Positions 23,985 to 32,176 of a stretch of DNA of 64,000 nucleotides are shown here, piece after piece. A program made the position numbers and the translations under genes. Positions within the stretch are counted from its first letter, which is position 1; each line of letters begins with the position of its first letter. Under the pieces are notes generated by a model. That model did no database searches. It was not told where the DNA came from and was given only the letters and a program-made list of their open reading frames with translations. The stretch is from JAKAWQ01 sp963745975 (GTDB lineage Bacteria; Pseudomonadota; Alphaproteobacteria; Acetobacterales; Acetobacteraceae). The stretch is taken from NCBI GenBank assembly GCA_963745975.1, contig CAVUZJ010000007.1:124001-188000 (forward strand). The letters run 5' to 3'.

Positions 23985-26960
23985 ATGAGCGGCACGTTTC
24001 AACCGATCCCGAACTTTGTGGGCGTCAATGCAGGCCAGCAGTTCCGCGAGGCGATCAATGGCGCACTGGGCGGGACGGCGCCGATCTCGCCGGCACTCGC
24101 GGGCGCAAGCATGAGCGGCGGGGCGGCCACGGGAACGTCGGTCAGCCAGGCGGTCGCCGCGGCGCTTATCACCGACGCGGCCGACCGGACGATCGCGGCG
24201 TGGAAGACCGACGCCATAAACTTCGCGGACTACGAAGGAGCCGATCCGACGGGCGCCACGGATATGTCGAGCCTCATCACTCATGCTCTCACCGATGCGC
24301 GCGCGCAGGTGAAGGCGCTCCGTTTTCCGAGCGGCACATGGGGCATTGCTGCGAACGTGCTCTGGCAGCAAGGCGACGTGATCCTGGGCGACGGGCCGCA
24401 GAGCGTCTTGAAATACATCGGGTCCAACACGACGAATGGCAATCCAGCGGTTCTTTGGATGGCATCGGCGACCCGCGCGATCTCGCCGCCCGCCGAGGGA
24501 CCCTGCACGATCCTCTCGAATATCCACATCGTCGGCAACTGGAACGGGACGACGATCACCGACCAGATGACCGGCCCGATGGTGGCCGCGAAATACTGCG
24601 ACAGCGTCATCTTCGACCGGGTTTTCGTCGAATACGCGCCGAACGTCTCGATCAATGCTGGCTGGTGCCGGAGGGTGACGGCCATCAACTGCAAGATCCG
24701 CTACGGCGCGCGGGACGGAATCCAATGCGAAGGCTCGGCGATGGTCGATGTCATCGGGGGCCAGTTCGACCACATCGACGACAACGTGGTGAGCAACCAC
24801 AGCAGCAACTCGGAGATCTGGGGCATCGCGAGCGGGACCAACATCATCGGTATCCGCGCATCCGACACGGGCGGCATCCTCTGCGCCGGCGCGCGCCGCA
24901 TCAACATCTGCAACAACGTGCTCGACCGGCCGAAGCAGGAGGGGATCGGCGTCGCATATTCCGGCGAGGGAACGACCGAAGGCGAGTGCTGCCCCTTCGC
25001 CGCTCACATCGTCGGCAATGTTGTGACGGATGTGATCAACCGGACGAATATCGACGGCCTCAATACGGATTGCACCTATATCCGGATCAGCGCGATCTCG
25101 CCGCAGGCGGGCGCGGCGTCGGCGTCAACGGGCGTGCCCGGCAGCAATCTGACGATCCCGCCGGCGGTCTGGACGGCGAGCACCGCGGTTGCCGCGGGGG
25201 TGAGCACGATCGACAGCGGCGGCCATATCCAGACAGTGACGACGGCGGGCACGACGGGCTCGAGCGCGCCGAGCTGGAACGAAACGACGGGCGACACGAC
25301 CACGGACGGGACTGTGACGTGGACCAATGAGGGAAGCGGTCTCGTGGGGGCGCTTGTGCCGTCGGGGCGCGTGTGGGTCGCGAGCACGCCCTATATCATC
25401 GGGGCTGCGATCGTCGACTCCAATGGCAACGTGCAGAAGTGTTCGACTTCCGGCACGAGCGGGGCGAGCGCGCCGAGCTGGGCGAGCAGCTACGGCTCGA
25501 CGACGACGGACGGCGGAGCGGTGTGGACCTGTGGCGGCTCGAATTCGGTGAGCAGCGTCGCGAGCCCTTATGGCGCCTATAATAACATGAAGTCGTCACC
25601 CTCCGATACGACGACGCCGATCCCGCCCGGATGGGCGATCGACATCAGCCACAACGTGCTGATGCGCACCCTCGATCCTACCGCGAACCTCAGCTACACA
25701 GAGAGCAATACCGGCGGCGAGCAGATGTTCACCCGCGAGGGCTGGCTTAACCCGCTGCTCGGCGCGGTCGAGCTCGCCTCCGGCGCCATCGGCGTGAACT
25801 TCGCGGCGATCTCCAATCTTCCGACCTGGTATCGGCAGATCGCGGTGGCCTGCAATCACATTCAGGGCATGGAGGATGGGATCTATCTGGCCGCCGGGGT
25901 CCTGATGACGGCCGCGGACTTCCACGACAACAAGATCGTCGATTTCATCAACGCGGCGGTTTTCTGCGCCCAGAAGGGCGCCGGGCACCGCATCGACATC
26001 CGCAACAACGAGATCGACGGCGACCCTTTCATAACGCGCCGCGGCACGGCGACGGGGGGCGGCTGGCAGAACGGCATCACCACCCCGGCGGCCGTGTTCC
26101 CGAATGCGTGCACCGGGATTACCTTCCGCGGCAACCGGCTCAGGAATCTCGCTGAGATCACGAGCAGCGTGTTCGAGCCCGACACGGTGGGCATCGGGAA
26201 CATCGTTTTTTGCGAGCCGGCCGCGACGGGCTACAACGCCGGCAACCTCGGCGTCGGCAACGTGCCGCAGGCGGGCGCGGCCTATATGCACGTGATCGAG
26301 AACTGCAATCCGGGCAGCGCCGGCTTCGGCCAGGCGATCAACGGACCTCTGCTCGAAGCGGTGGCGATGCCCTTGAGCGGAACCTTCGTGCAGGGCCAGA
26401 TCGTCTGGAACTCGGCGGCGACGGCGGGGAGCTCGGTCATCGGCTGGTATCGGGCGACGACGGGTTCGAGCAACACGCTTGGCACGGACTGGCTCGCAAT
26501 CAGCATTCCCTCGCTCCTTGCGATATCGGAGGCGTCGAGCACGGTGACGCTCGGGCCGGCGAGCAGCGGCAACGCGATGCAGGTGCAGGGTGCGGCGGGC
26601 GAGCCCACGGTGCTGGGGGCGACGGGTGCGCTCGGGTCGAGCGTGGTGTTCGACGGAGCCCAGGCGGACAACACGCTGCAGATCGTCGCGGCCGGATCGA
26701 GCTATACGTGTCCGAACTATGTGACGACGATCTATTTCACCACCTCGGCGACGATATCGAGCTTCACCTTCACGATGCCGACAACGCCGGAGGCGGGCAA
26801 TGGGCAGCGCGTGCGGTTCTCGTTCAACCAGGCGGTGACGGCGCTCACCACGGCGCACGGCACCAACGCGATCGACGGGACACACTCCAGCCTGACCGCG
26901 CACCAGCTCGTCGAGTATGTTTGGGACCTGACGAACACCACCTGGCGGATGTTGCAGTAA
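23985..26960 (+). CDS. Beta-helix tail spike protein (pectate-lyase-like) with two mini-domains
   Basis: ATG 23985 gives 991 aa; the upstream open frame lies in the previous gene. Residues about 70-150 ('FADYEGADPTGATDMSSL', 'RFPSGTWGIAANVLWQQG') are the standard entrance to a pectate-lyase-like right-handed beta-helix, with asparagine-ladder stretches ('SNHSSNSEIWGIASGTNIIG'). Two mini-domain copies at about 393-454 and 462-522 interrupt the helix. The helix resumes to about 750 and ends in a beta-rich C-terminal domain ('YTCPNYVTTIYFTTS'). It probably binds or degrades host surface polysaccharide; I cannot place catalytic residues. Confidence 0.82.
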   Translation: MSGTFQPIPNFVGVNAGQQFREAINGALGGTAPISPALAGASMSGGAATGTSVSQAVAAALITDAADRTIAAWKTDAINFADYEGADPTGATDMSSLITHALTDARAQVKALRFPSGTWGIAANVLWQQGDVILGDGPQSVLKYIGSNTTNGNPAVLWMASATRAISPPAEGPCTILSNIHIVGNWNGTTITDQMTGPMVAAKYCDSVIFDRVFVEYAPNVSINAGWCRRVTAINCKIRYGARDGIQCEGSAMVDVIGGQFDHIDDNVVSNHSSNSEIWGIASGTNIIGIRASDTGGILCAGARRINICNNVLDRPKQEGIGVAYSGEGTTEGECCPFAAHIVGNVVTDVINRTNIDGLNTDCTYIRISAISPQAGAASASTGVPGSNLTIPPAVWTASTAVAAGVSTIDSGGHIQTVTTAGTTGSSAPSWNETTGDTTTDGTVTWTNEGSGLVGALVPSGRVWVASTPYIIGAAIVDSNGNVQKCSTSGTSGASAPSWASSYGSTTTDGGAVWTCGGSNSVSSVASPYGAYNNMKSSPSDTTTPIPPGWAIDISHNVLMRTLDPTANLSYTESNTGGEQMFTREGWLNPLLGAVELASGAIGVNFAAISNLPTWYRQIAVACNHIQGMEDGIYLAAGVLMTAADFHDNKIVDFINAAVFCAQKGAGHRIDIRNNEIDGDPFITRRGTATGGGWQNGITTPAAVFPNACTGITFRGNRLRNLAEITSSVFEPDTVGIGNIVFCEPAATGYNAGNLGVGNVPQAGAAYMHVIENCNPGSAGFGQAINGPLLEAVAMPLSGTFVQGQIVWNSAATAGSSVIGWYRATTGSSNTLGTDWLAISIPSLLAISEASSTVTLGPASSGNAMQVQGAAGEPTVLGATGALGSSVVFDGAQADNTLQIVAAGSSYTCPNYVTTIYFTTSATISSFTFTMPTTPEAGNGQRVRFSFNQAVTALTTAHGTNAIDGTHSSLTAHQLVEYVWDLTNTTWRMLQ
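25161..25345 (+). repeat. Mini-domain copy 4 (tail spike, first)
   Basis: VWTASTAV start, TTAGTTGSSAPSWN centre and DGTVTWTNEG end. Confidence 0.8.
25368..25550 (+). repeat. Mini-domain copy 5 (tail spike, second)
   Basis: VWVASTPY start, VQKCSTSGTSGASAPSWA centre and DGGAVWTCGG end. It lies in tandem with copy 4, 22 bases after it. Confidence 0.8.
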
Positions 26961-27081
26961 GCGCGCGGCAACTCGGGCGGTTGCTCGCGCGCGCGGGCCT
27001 CGGCGCGACGATTGACGGCGCGGCCTGGAGGAGCGGCCGGCACGGAAGACCGGACCCGTGGACATAAAGGGGAACAGACCG

Positions 27082-27645
27082 ATGAACACGTCGCAGGTCT
27101 TCGCGGGCACCGCGCTCGCGGCAGGGGCCGCTCTGCTCAACAGCGGCGGCTTCACATTCTACTCGGGCGCGATGCCGACGAGCCCGGAGACCAGCTTGAG
27201 CGGGAATACGTCGCTTTGCGCCTTCACCTTCTCGAGCACGGCCTTCGGCACGCCGAGCTATTCCGGCGGCTATGAGGTGACGACGGCGAGCTTCACCGCT
27301 TCGAGCGAGACGCCGAGCGCGAGCGGGACGGCGAATTTCGCCAGGCTCACCGAGAGCGGCGGAACGGCGGTACTCGATGTCACGTGCCAGGCGCCTTGGC
27401 AGGCGAGCACCGCGGTTATCGTCGGGCAGTATGTGACGAACGGCGGCGATTCCTACATCTGCACCACGGCCGGCACTGCGGCGAGCAGCGGTGGGCCGAG
27501 CGGGACCGGGACGGGCATCACCGATGGGACGGCGGTGTGGAGCTACAGCGCCGCCGGCGCGGACTATACCCTCGGAAACGCGGCGTTGCAGACCGGCGTT
27601 CCGCTCACCATGAGCAGCTTCGTGTTGAAACTGCCGGCGGTCTGA
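27082..27645 (+). CDS. Phage structural protein interrupted by a mini-domain
   Basis: ATG 27082 has aaagggga nine bases upstream and is preferred to GTG 27058; 187 aa. Without the insert the protein would read as the common phage pattern 'FARLTESGGTAVLDVTC' followed by 'GADYTLGNAALQTGVPLTMS', a small beta protein found with tail genes. Residues about 103-158 are mini-domain copy 6, placed exactly in the loop of that core. The 121 bases before the gene hold nothing recognisable. Confidence 0.65.
   Translation: MNTSQVFAGTALAAGAALLNSGGFTFYSGAMPTSPETSLSGNTSLCAFTFSSTAFGTPSYSGGYEVTTASFTASSETPSASGTANFARLTESGGTAVLDVTCQAPWQASTAVIVGQYVTNGGDSYICTTAGTAASSGGPSGTGTGITDGTAVWSYSAAGADYTLGNAALQTGVPLTMSSFVLKLPAV
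27388..27555 (+). repeat. Mini-domain copy 6
   Basis: PWQASTAV start, SYICTTAGTAAS centre and DGTAVWSYSA end. It is the most diverged in its middle part. Confidence 0.75.
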
Positions 27646-27668
27646 GCGCGCGGCGCGGGGGCTGATCC

Positions 27669-29102
27669 GTGACGCTCGCGCTCGACGGGTATGTCTCTAC
27701 GGGAGCAAAGAGCGGCACATCCGTAACTCTCGCTCTGACGACGAGCAATGCCGACGATGTGATTATCGTCGGCGCCCTCTCGAATGGCGCCGCGGTATCG
27801 GGTGTCAGCGACACCGCAGGCCTGACATGGGCGGAACGGAAGAGCGTCGCCGGTTCGGGTGGCGTCTATATCAGTGAATGGTATGCCGTTGCCCCGGCAG
27901 CGCTCCCCTCCGACACCATCACGGTGAGCTTCGGATCGTCAGCTTCCTTCGTCACGCTTTGTGCCTTTGGGGTAAGCGGCGCCAACACAAGCGCGCCATT
28001 CGACGTCAATACAAGCCTGCCCGACGGTGCCGCAACCGGCGCGCCAACCGTTTCCACGACGGCCCCCGTTACCTTCATCTTCGGGCTATTCCGCTTCAGC
28101 ACGGTGGCAACGCCGAGCGCGGGAAGCGGTTGGACCGCCATCGCCGCGCTCGATTATTTCCTTGCGGAATACGAGGTTGTTGGCGCAGCGCAAAGCGACC
28201 TCTCGATCACCGCCGGAACGGGCGCCGGCGGCGAAAATGGCTGTATCGGCGATGCGATCGTTGCGGCGGGCGGGGGCGGCGACAGCGGGTCCGGCGCGGG
28301 CGCGGTTGGAGCGGCGAGGGCGGCGGGCGGCGGCAGTGCGGCGGCGTCGGGAGGAGGGGCGGCGAAGGCCGGCCCAGTGCGCGGCGTTGGGTCTGGCACC
28401 GCGCACGCCTCTGGTTTGGGAAGCGGCGCGGTCGGGAAGCTGGCGGCGACCAGCTCGGGACAGCCTGGCGGAAGCGGCAGGGGCGCTGGCGCGTTCGAGC
28501 GGCCTCTGGCCTCCGGGGGCGCAGCGCTCGCCGCTGCGGGCTCCGGCGCGGGGATCATCCGGCCGCTGGCGGGCGGATTGGGGGCCGCGGACGCGGCGGC
28601 CAGCGGCGTAGGCGCACTCCGGGGCGTTCTCGGCGCGGGCGACGGCGGTACGGGTCCGACGGGCTCGGGGAGAGGTACGCTCGGGCGCGTGGCCGGGCAG
28701 GGCTCCGGCGCGTCGCGCGCGGCCGGCGCGGGCGCCGGGATCGTCCGGCTTGGGCCCGGGGGCAACGGGATTGGGCGCGCCAGCGGATCCGGCACGGGCG
28801 CCGTCGGCGCGGCAAGGGGCGGCGGTTCCGGTGTCACCGGCCCGGCTGGATATGGGGCTGGCGCGCTCGAGCGCCTGCTTGGGGTGGGGAGCGGCGCGGG
28901 CGACGGCGGGGCGCCGGCGGCGAACCACGGCGCCGGCGGCGGTGTGCCTGGCACCCTGGAGGCGATGGGATCGGGCAGCGGTGTGGCGCTGGCGTTCGAC
29001 CCGATGGGATGGATCAGGGGCCTGCCGGTGCGCGCGATCCTGACGGCGCGGCCGGTGCGGGCCACGCCCGGTGGCCTCGCCGTGCGCGCCAGGCTGCAGT
29101 GA
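27669..29102 (+). CDS. Virion-type protein with beta domain and 20-21-residue glycine repeats
   Basis: The 477 aa product starts at GTG 27669. Residues 1-195 are a beta-sandwich-like domain ('DVIIVGALSNGAAVSGVSD', 'AEYEVVGAAQSDLSITAGT'). Residues about 205-415 consist of roughly ten imperfect repeats of 20-21 residues, each beginning G-x-G-x-G-[AILV]-x-[RK] (for example GSGAGIIRPLAGGLGAADAA). The C-terminal 45 residues are Arg/Val-rich ('RGLPVRAILTARPVRATPG'). I do not recognise the family. The repeats suggest a glycine-rich fibrous or polyglycine helix; its place among tail genes suggests a fibre component. Confidence 0.6.
   Translation: MTLALDGYVSTGAKSGTSVTLALTTSNADDVIIVGALSNGAAVSGVSDTAGLTWAERKSVAGSGGVYISEWYAVAPAALPSDTITVSFGSSASFVTLCAFGVSGANTSAPFDVNTSLPDGAATGAPTVSTTAPVTFIFGLFRFSTVATPSAGSGWTAIAALDYFLAEYEVVGAAQSDLSITAGTGAGGENGCIGDAIVAAGGGGDSGSGAGAVGAARAAGGGSAAASGGGAAKAGPVRGVGSGTAHASGLGSGAVGKLAATSSGQPGGSGRGAGAFERPLASGGAALAAAGSGAGIIRPLAGGLGAADAAASGVGALRGVLGAGDGGTGPTGSGRGTLGRVAGQGSGASRAAGAGAGIVRLGPGGNGIGRASGSGTGAVGAARGGGSGVTGPAGYGAGALERLLGVGSGAGDGGAPAANHGAGGGVPGTLEAMGSGSGVALAFDPMGWIRGLPVRAILTARPVRATPGGLAVRARLQ
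28282..28911 (+). repeat. About ten imperfect 60-63-nt coding repeats
   Basis: The repeats are visible mainly at protein level as 20-21-residue units beginning GxGxG. DNA identity between units is low, which indicates old divergence with selection on the glycine spacing. Confidence 0.65.
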
Positions 29103-29111
29103 GGTGTGACG

Positions 29112-29444
29112 ATGCGAGCAATTTATCCGCTGGACCCTCTGACCGCCGAGGTGGAGACGCGGGTCATCACATTCGACTTCGGCGCGGCTTGGCCGAACAT
29201 CACGATCTCGGGGCCGACCGTCACGATGGAAGTCGAGCCGGGGAGCGCGATCCCCGACCCTGATCCCGCCACCCGTCTGATCGGCACCTCAAGCATCGTC
29301 GCCAGCCCGACCACCGGCACCGCCAACCAGGCCGTGCAACAGCTCGTCGGCAATTTCACCGGTGCCGTCTATCGCCTCGGGTGCTACGCGAGCGGAAGCG
29401 ACGGCAGCACGCCCGAGCTCTGGCAGACGATCGGGACGTGCTGA
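29112..29444 (+). CDS. Last prophage gene: small hypothetical structural protein
   Basis: ATG 29112 (gagg at 29101-29104) gives 110 aa; GTG 29106 is an alternative. 'WPNITISGPTVTMEVEPGS' and 'NQAVQQLVGNFTGAVYRLGC' resemble small beta proteins found at the end of phage structural clusters. No function is assigned. Nothing phage-like follows it. Confidence 0.6.
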   Translation: MRAIYPLDPLTAEVETRVITFDFGAAWPNITISGPTVTMEVEPGSAIPDPDPATRLIGTSSIVASPTTGTANQAVQQLVGNFTGAVYRLGCYASGSDGSTPELWQTIGTC

Positions 29445-29574
29445 GGCGGAAGGGCGAATACCGGCGCGCGTGCGAGGCAGGCGGGCGCAGTCTCCGGGAA
29501 GGGAGGCCGACGCGATGGCCATCCCCCGTACGAAGGGGTAATGTCGCTGCGAGTGGAGTTGAAAGGTTGACGAG
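29445..29574. other. Probable prophage-chromosome junction region
   Basis: This 130-base non-coding stretch lies between the last phage-like gene and the chromosomal PLP enzyme gene. It contains a weak hairpin (atcccc ... ggggta near 29520-29541). There is no tRNA end or recognisable att core; the partner att site is outside the window. Confidence 0.35.
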
Positions 29575-30717
29575 ATGCTTCCGTCGCAGCGTGCGCTCTT
29601 CGATATTCCGCGCGACGTCTGCTATCTGAACGCGGCGGCCTGGGGGCCGCTGCCGATTTCGAGCCAGGAGGCGGGGCGCATCGGCGTCGCGCGCAAGGGC
29701 CAGCCCTGGAAGATCGATCGCCAATTCCCCGCACAGCAATTTGCCCGCGCGCGAAGCGCGGCGGCCCGGCTGATCGGTGCCGAAGCCGATGACGTGGCGC
29801 TGATCTCGTCCGTGAGCTACGGCGTCGCCACGGCCGCGAAGCTGCTCCAGATCCCCGAGCGAAGCCGCGTCCTGCTCCTCGAAGACGACCATTCCTCGCC
29901 GGTCCTCGAATGGATGACGCGTGCGGAAGTGGCCGGCTATGCGATCGAGGTCGTCAAGCGACCCGAGGATGGCGACTGGACCGCCGCCCTGCTGGCTGCG
30001 ATCGAGCGGCCGGGCGCGCCTCTCGCGCTCGCATCCATCTCCTCGGTGCACTGGTCGGATGGCGGGGCGGTGGATCTCGATCGTATCGCTCCGGCGCTGC
30101 GGCGCTCTGGTGCTGCGCTGCTCGTGGACGCGACACACGCCGCTGGCGTGATGAAGCTCGACGTTCGAGAGCTCGATCCCGACTTTCTCGTCTTTCCGAC
30201 CTACAAGTGGGTGCTGGGACCGTACGGCCGCGCCTTCCTCTACGTCGCCAAACGCCATCAGGACGGAATTCCACTCGAGCAGACGGGGTTCGGGCGCCGC
30301 GGGGTCAGCGCGGAACAGGCGCGCTATCTCGCCGACACCGCATTCGTGGCCGGCGCAAGACGCTTCGATATGGGAGAGCGGGACCACTTCATCTCTCTCG
30401 AGATGGCTTCGATCGGGATGGAAATGGTGGCCGCGTGGGGGAGCGCTGTCATCAGAGAGCGGCTTGCGTGGCTCACCTCCCGCCTCGCCGAGGGGCTACG
30501 CAATCTCGGCGCCGCAGTGCCGGACGAGCGCGTGCGGGCGCCGCACATCCTGAGCCTCGGCTTTCCGCAGGGTATGCGGGCGGACCTGGTGGCCCGCCTC
30601 GCCGGCGAGGACGTGCACGTCGCGGCCCGGCTCGGGCGGATGCGGATCAGCCCGCACGTCTACAACGACGAGGAGGACGTCGACCGCTTCGTAGCCGCAT
30701 TCCGCAAGCTCGCCTGA
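29575..30717 (+). CDS. Class V aminotransferase-fold PLP enzyme
   Basis: The 380 aa product starts at ATG 29575 with aaagg upstream. It has the class V layout: 'CYLNAAAWGPLPISSQEAG', 'LISSVSYGVATAAKLL', the Asp/His region 'LLVDATHAAGVMKLDVREL', and the PLP lysine in 'PTYKWVLGPYGRAFLY'. Cysteine desulfurases, isopenicillin N epimerase-like and kynureninase-like enzymes share this fold; the lack of a Cys loop argues against a desulfurase. The substrate is unknown. It is transcribed toward pntB, with a hairpin between them. Confidence 0.82.
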   Translation: MLPSQRALFDIPRDVCYLNAAAWGPLPISSQEAGRIGVARKGQPWKIDRQFPAQQFARARSAAARLIGAEADDVALISSVSYGVATAAKLLQIPERSRVLLLEDDHSSPVLEWMTRAEVAGYAIEVVKRPEDGDWTAALLAAIERPGAPLALASISSVHWSDGGAVDLDRIAPALRRSGAALLVDATHAAGVMKLDVRELDPDFLVFPTYKWVLGPYGRAFLYVAKRHQDGIPLEQTGFGRRGVSAEQARYLADTAFVAGARRFDMGERDHFISLEMASIGMEMVAAWGSAVIRERLAWLTSRLAEGLRNLGAAVPDERVRAPHILSLGFPQGMRADLVARLAGEDVHVAARLGRMRISPHVYNDEEDVDRFVAAFRKLA

Positions 30718-30738
30718 CCCACTCTCGCCGCCCGCTGC

Positions 30739-30770
30739 GAGCGTGATCCACCTCTCCGGCGATCACGCTC
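30739..30770. terminator. Hairpin between convergent genes (REP-like)
   Basis: gagcgtgatc pairs perfectly with gatcacgctc (10 bp, 12-base loop). It lies after the PLP enzyme stop and reaches the pntB stop codon. There is no U tract, so it may be a bidirectional terminator or a repetitive palindrome; its right arm recurs at 39964-39979. Confidence 0.6.
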
Positions 30771-32172
30771 AGTGCTTGAGGGCCTGGATGATCGCCTCGG
30801 TCATCTTCTTGGCATCGCCGAACAGCATCATCGTGTTCGGGCGGAAGAAGAGCTCGTTCTCCACGCCGGCATATCCGGCAGCCATCGAGCGTTTGACGAA
30901 GAGCACGGTCTTGGCCTTCTCGACCTCCAGGATGGGCATGCCGTAGATCGGCGAGCGGGAATCGGTCTTCGCGGCGGGGTTCGTGACATCATTGGCGCCG
31001 ATCACATAGGCGACATCGGCGGTCGCGAACTCGTTGTTGATCTCCTCGAGCGCGAACACCTCGTCGTACGGCACGTTCGCCTCGGCCAGCAGCACGTTCA
31101 TGTGGCCCGGCATCCGGCCGGCCACCGGATGGATCGCGTATTTCACCTCCACGCCGTCCGCCTTGAGCACGTCCGCCATCTCGCGCAGGCTATGCTGCGC
31201 CTGAGCGACCGCCATGCCGTATCCCGGCACGATGATGACCTTGGCGGCGTTCTTGAGGATGAAGGCGGCATCGTCCGCATTGCCGCTCTTCACCGTCCGG
31301 TCGGTCGCCCCGGCCGGGCCGGCGGCCCCGCCCTCGGAGCCGAAGCCTCCCAGCAGCACGTTGATGATGCTGCGGTTCATTCCCTTGCACATGATGTACG
31401 AGAGGATGGCGCCGGATGCTCCGACCAGCGAGCCGGGCACGATCAGGCCGATATTGCCGAGCGTGAAGCCGATCCCGGCGGCCGCCCAGCCGGAATAGCT
31501 GTTCAGCATCGAGACCACGACCGGCATGTCCGCCCCGCCGATCGGGATGATGATGAGAAAGCCTAGCGCAAAAGCGGAAAACGCGATCAGCCAGAAGGCG
31601 GCAGCGCTGCCCCCGGAGATCACGAAGGCGACGATCAGCACGAGGATCAGGATCGCGATCCCGAGATTGAGCTTGTGCTGGCCGGGAAAGACGATGGGCG
31701 CGCCGCTCATCAGCGCCTGCAGCTTCGAGAAGGCGATCACCGAGCCCGAGAAGGTGATGGCGCCGATGGCAAGGCCGATCGACATCTCGATCCGGCTCTC
31801 GAGGTGAAGATGCCCGGGCGTGCCGATGCCGAAGGCGGCCGGAGCATAAAGGGCGGCGGCAGCGACGAAGACGGCGGAAAGTCCGACCAGGGAATGAAAC
31901 GCGGCGACGAGCTGGGGAAGTGCGGTCATGTGGATGCGGAGCGCGATGAACGTCCCGACGCTTCCGCCGATGACGATGCCAACCAGGATCAGCCCATAGC
32001 CGCCGAGCACGAGGCCCGGATGGAGAGCCGTCGTGATCATGGCGATCGCCATGCCGGCCATCCCGAGGAGATTGCCTCTCCGCGCGGTGTCCGGATGGGA
32101 AAGACCCCTGAGCGCCAGGATGAAGAGAACCGCGGCGATCAGGTAGATGAACGCGGCAAGGGTTTCCGGCAT
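30769..32172 (-). CDS. pntB: NAD(P) transhydrogenase subunit beta
   Basis: The 467 aa product starts at ATG 32172 (MPETLAAFIYLIAAVLFILA). Many membrane helices come first, then the soluble NADP-binding domain III ('VIIVPGYGMAVAQAQHSLRE', 'PVAGRMPGHMNVLLAEANVP', 'VIGANDVTNPAA'). With PntAA and PntAB it couples proton entry to hydride transfer from NADH to NADP+, supplying NADPH. The three genes run pntAA-pntAB-pntB on the minus strand, the split form known from Rhodospirillum. Confidence 0.96.
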   Translation of the reverse strand: MPETLAAFIYLIAAVLFILALRGLSHPDTARRGNLLGMAGMAIAMITTALHPGLVLGGYGLILVGIVIGGSVGTFIALRIHMTALPQLVAAFHSLVGLSAVFVAAAALYAPAAFGIGTPGHLHLESRIEMSIGLAIGAITFSGSVIAFSKLQALMSGAPIVFPGQHKLNLGIAILILVLIVAFVISGGSAAAFWLIAFSAFALGFLIIIPIGGADMPVVVSMLNSYSGWAAAGIGFTLGNIGLIVPGSLVGASGAILSYIMCKGMNRSIINVLLGGFGSEGGAAGPAGATDRTVKSGNADDAAFILKNAAKVIIVPGYGMAVAQAQHSLREMADVLKADGVEVKYAIHPVAGRMPGHMNVLLAEANVPYDEVFALEEINNEFATADVAYVIGANDVTNPAAKTDSRSPIYGMPILEVEKAKTVLFVKRSMAAGYAGVENELFFRPNTMMLFGDAKKMTEAIIQALKH

Positions 32173-32176
32173 GGCC

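Larger units (their letters stand above)
1..29444 (+). mobile_element. Myovirus-type (P2/Mu-like) prophage, structural half
   Basis: About 35 consecutive plus-strand genes run in the canonical order of a contractile-tailed phage: portal, protease, capsid, connector, sheath, tube, lysis, tail chaperones, tape measure, gpU, X, D, V, W, J, I, fibres. Most neighbours overlap by ATGA or TGATG, which indicates a single late transcript. The left end is outside the window. The right end is inferred to lie between 29444, the last phage-like gene, and 29575, an ordinary metabolic gene. No integrase, repressor, terminase or att repeat is visible here. The structural genes look largely intact, with two apparent reading-frame lesions (about 4697 and 11625). 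Confidence 0.93.

Noticed and set aside
25596..27155. 519-codon minus-strand frame opposite the tail spike
   Set aside because: Antisense shadow; the plus-strand spike is well supported.
27058..27645. GTG 27058 as start of the tail protein
   Set aside because: The Shine-Dalgarno aaagggga lies after it and nine bases before ATG 27082.
29445..29574. tRNA gene as integration site
   Set aside because: No acceptor stem, T-loop or anticodon arm pattern on either strand.
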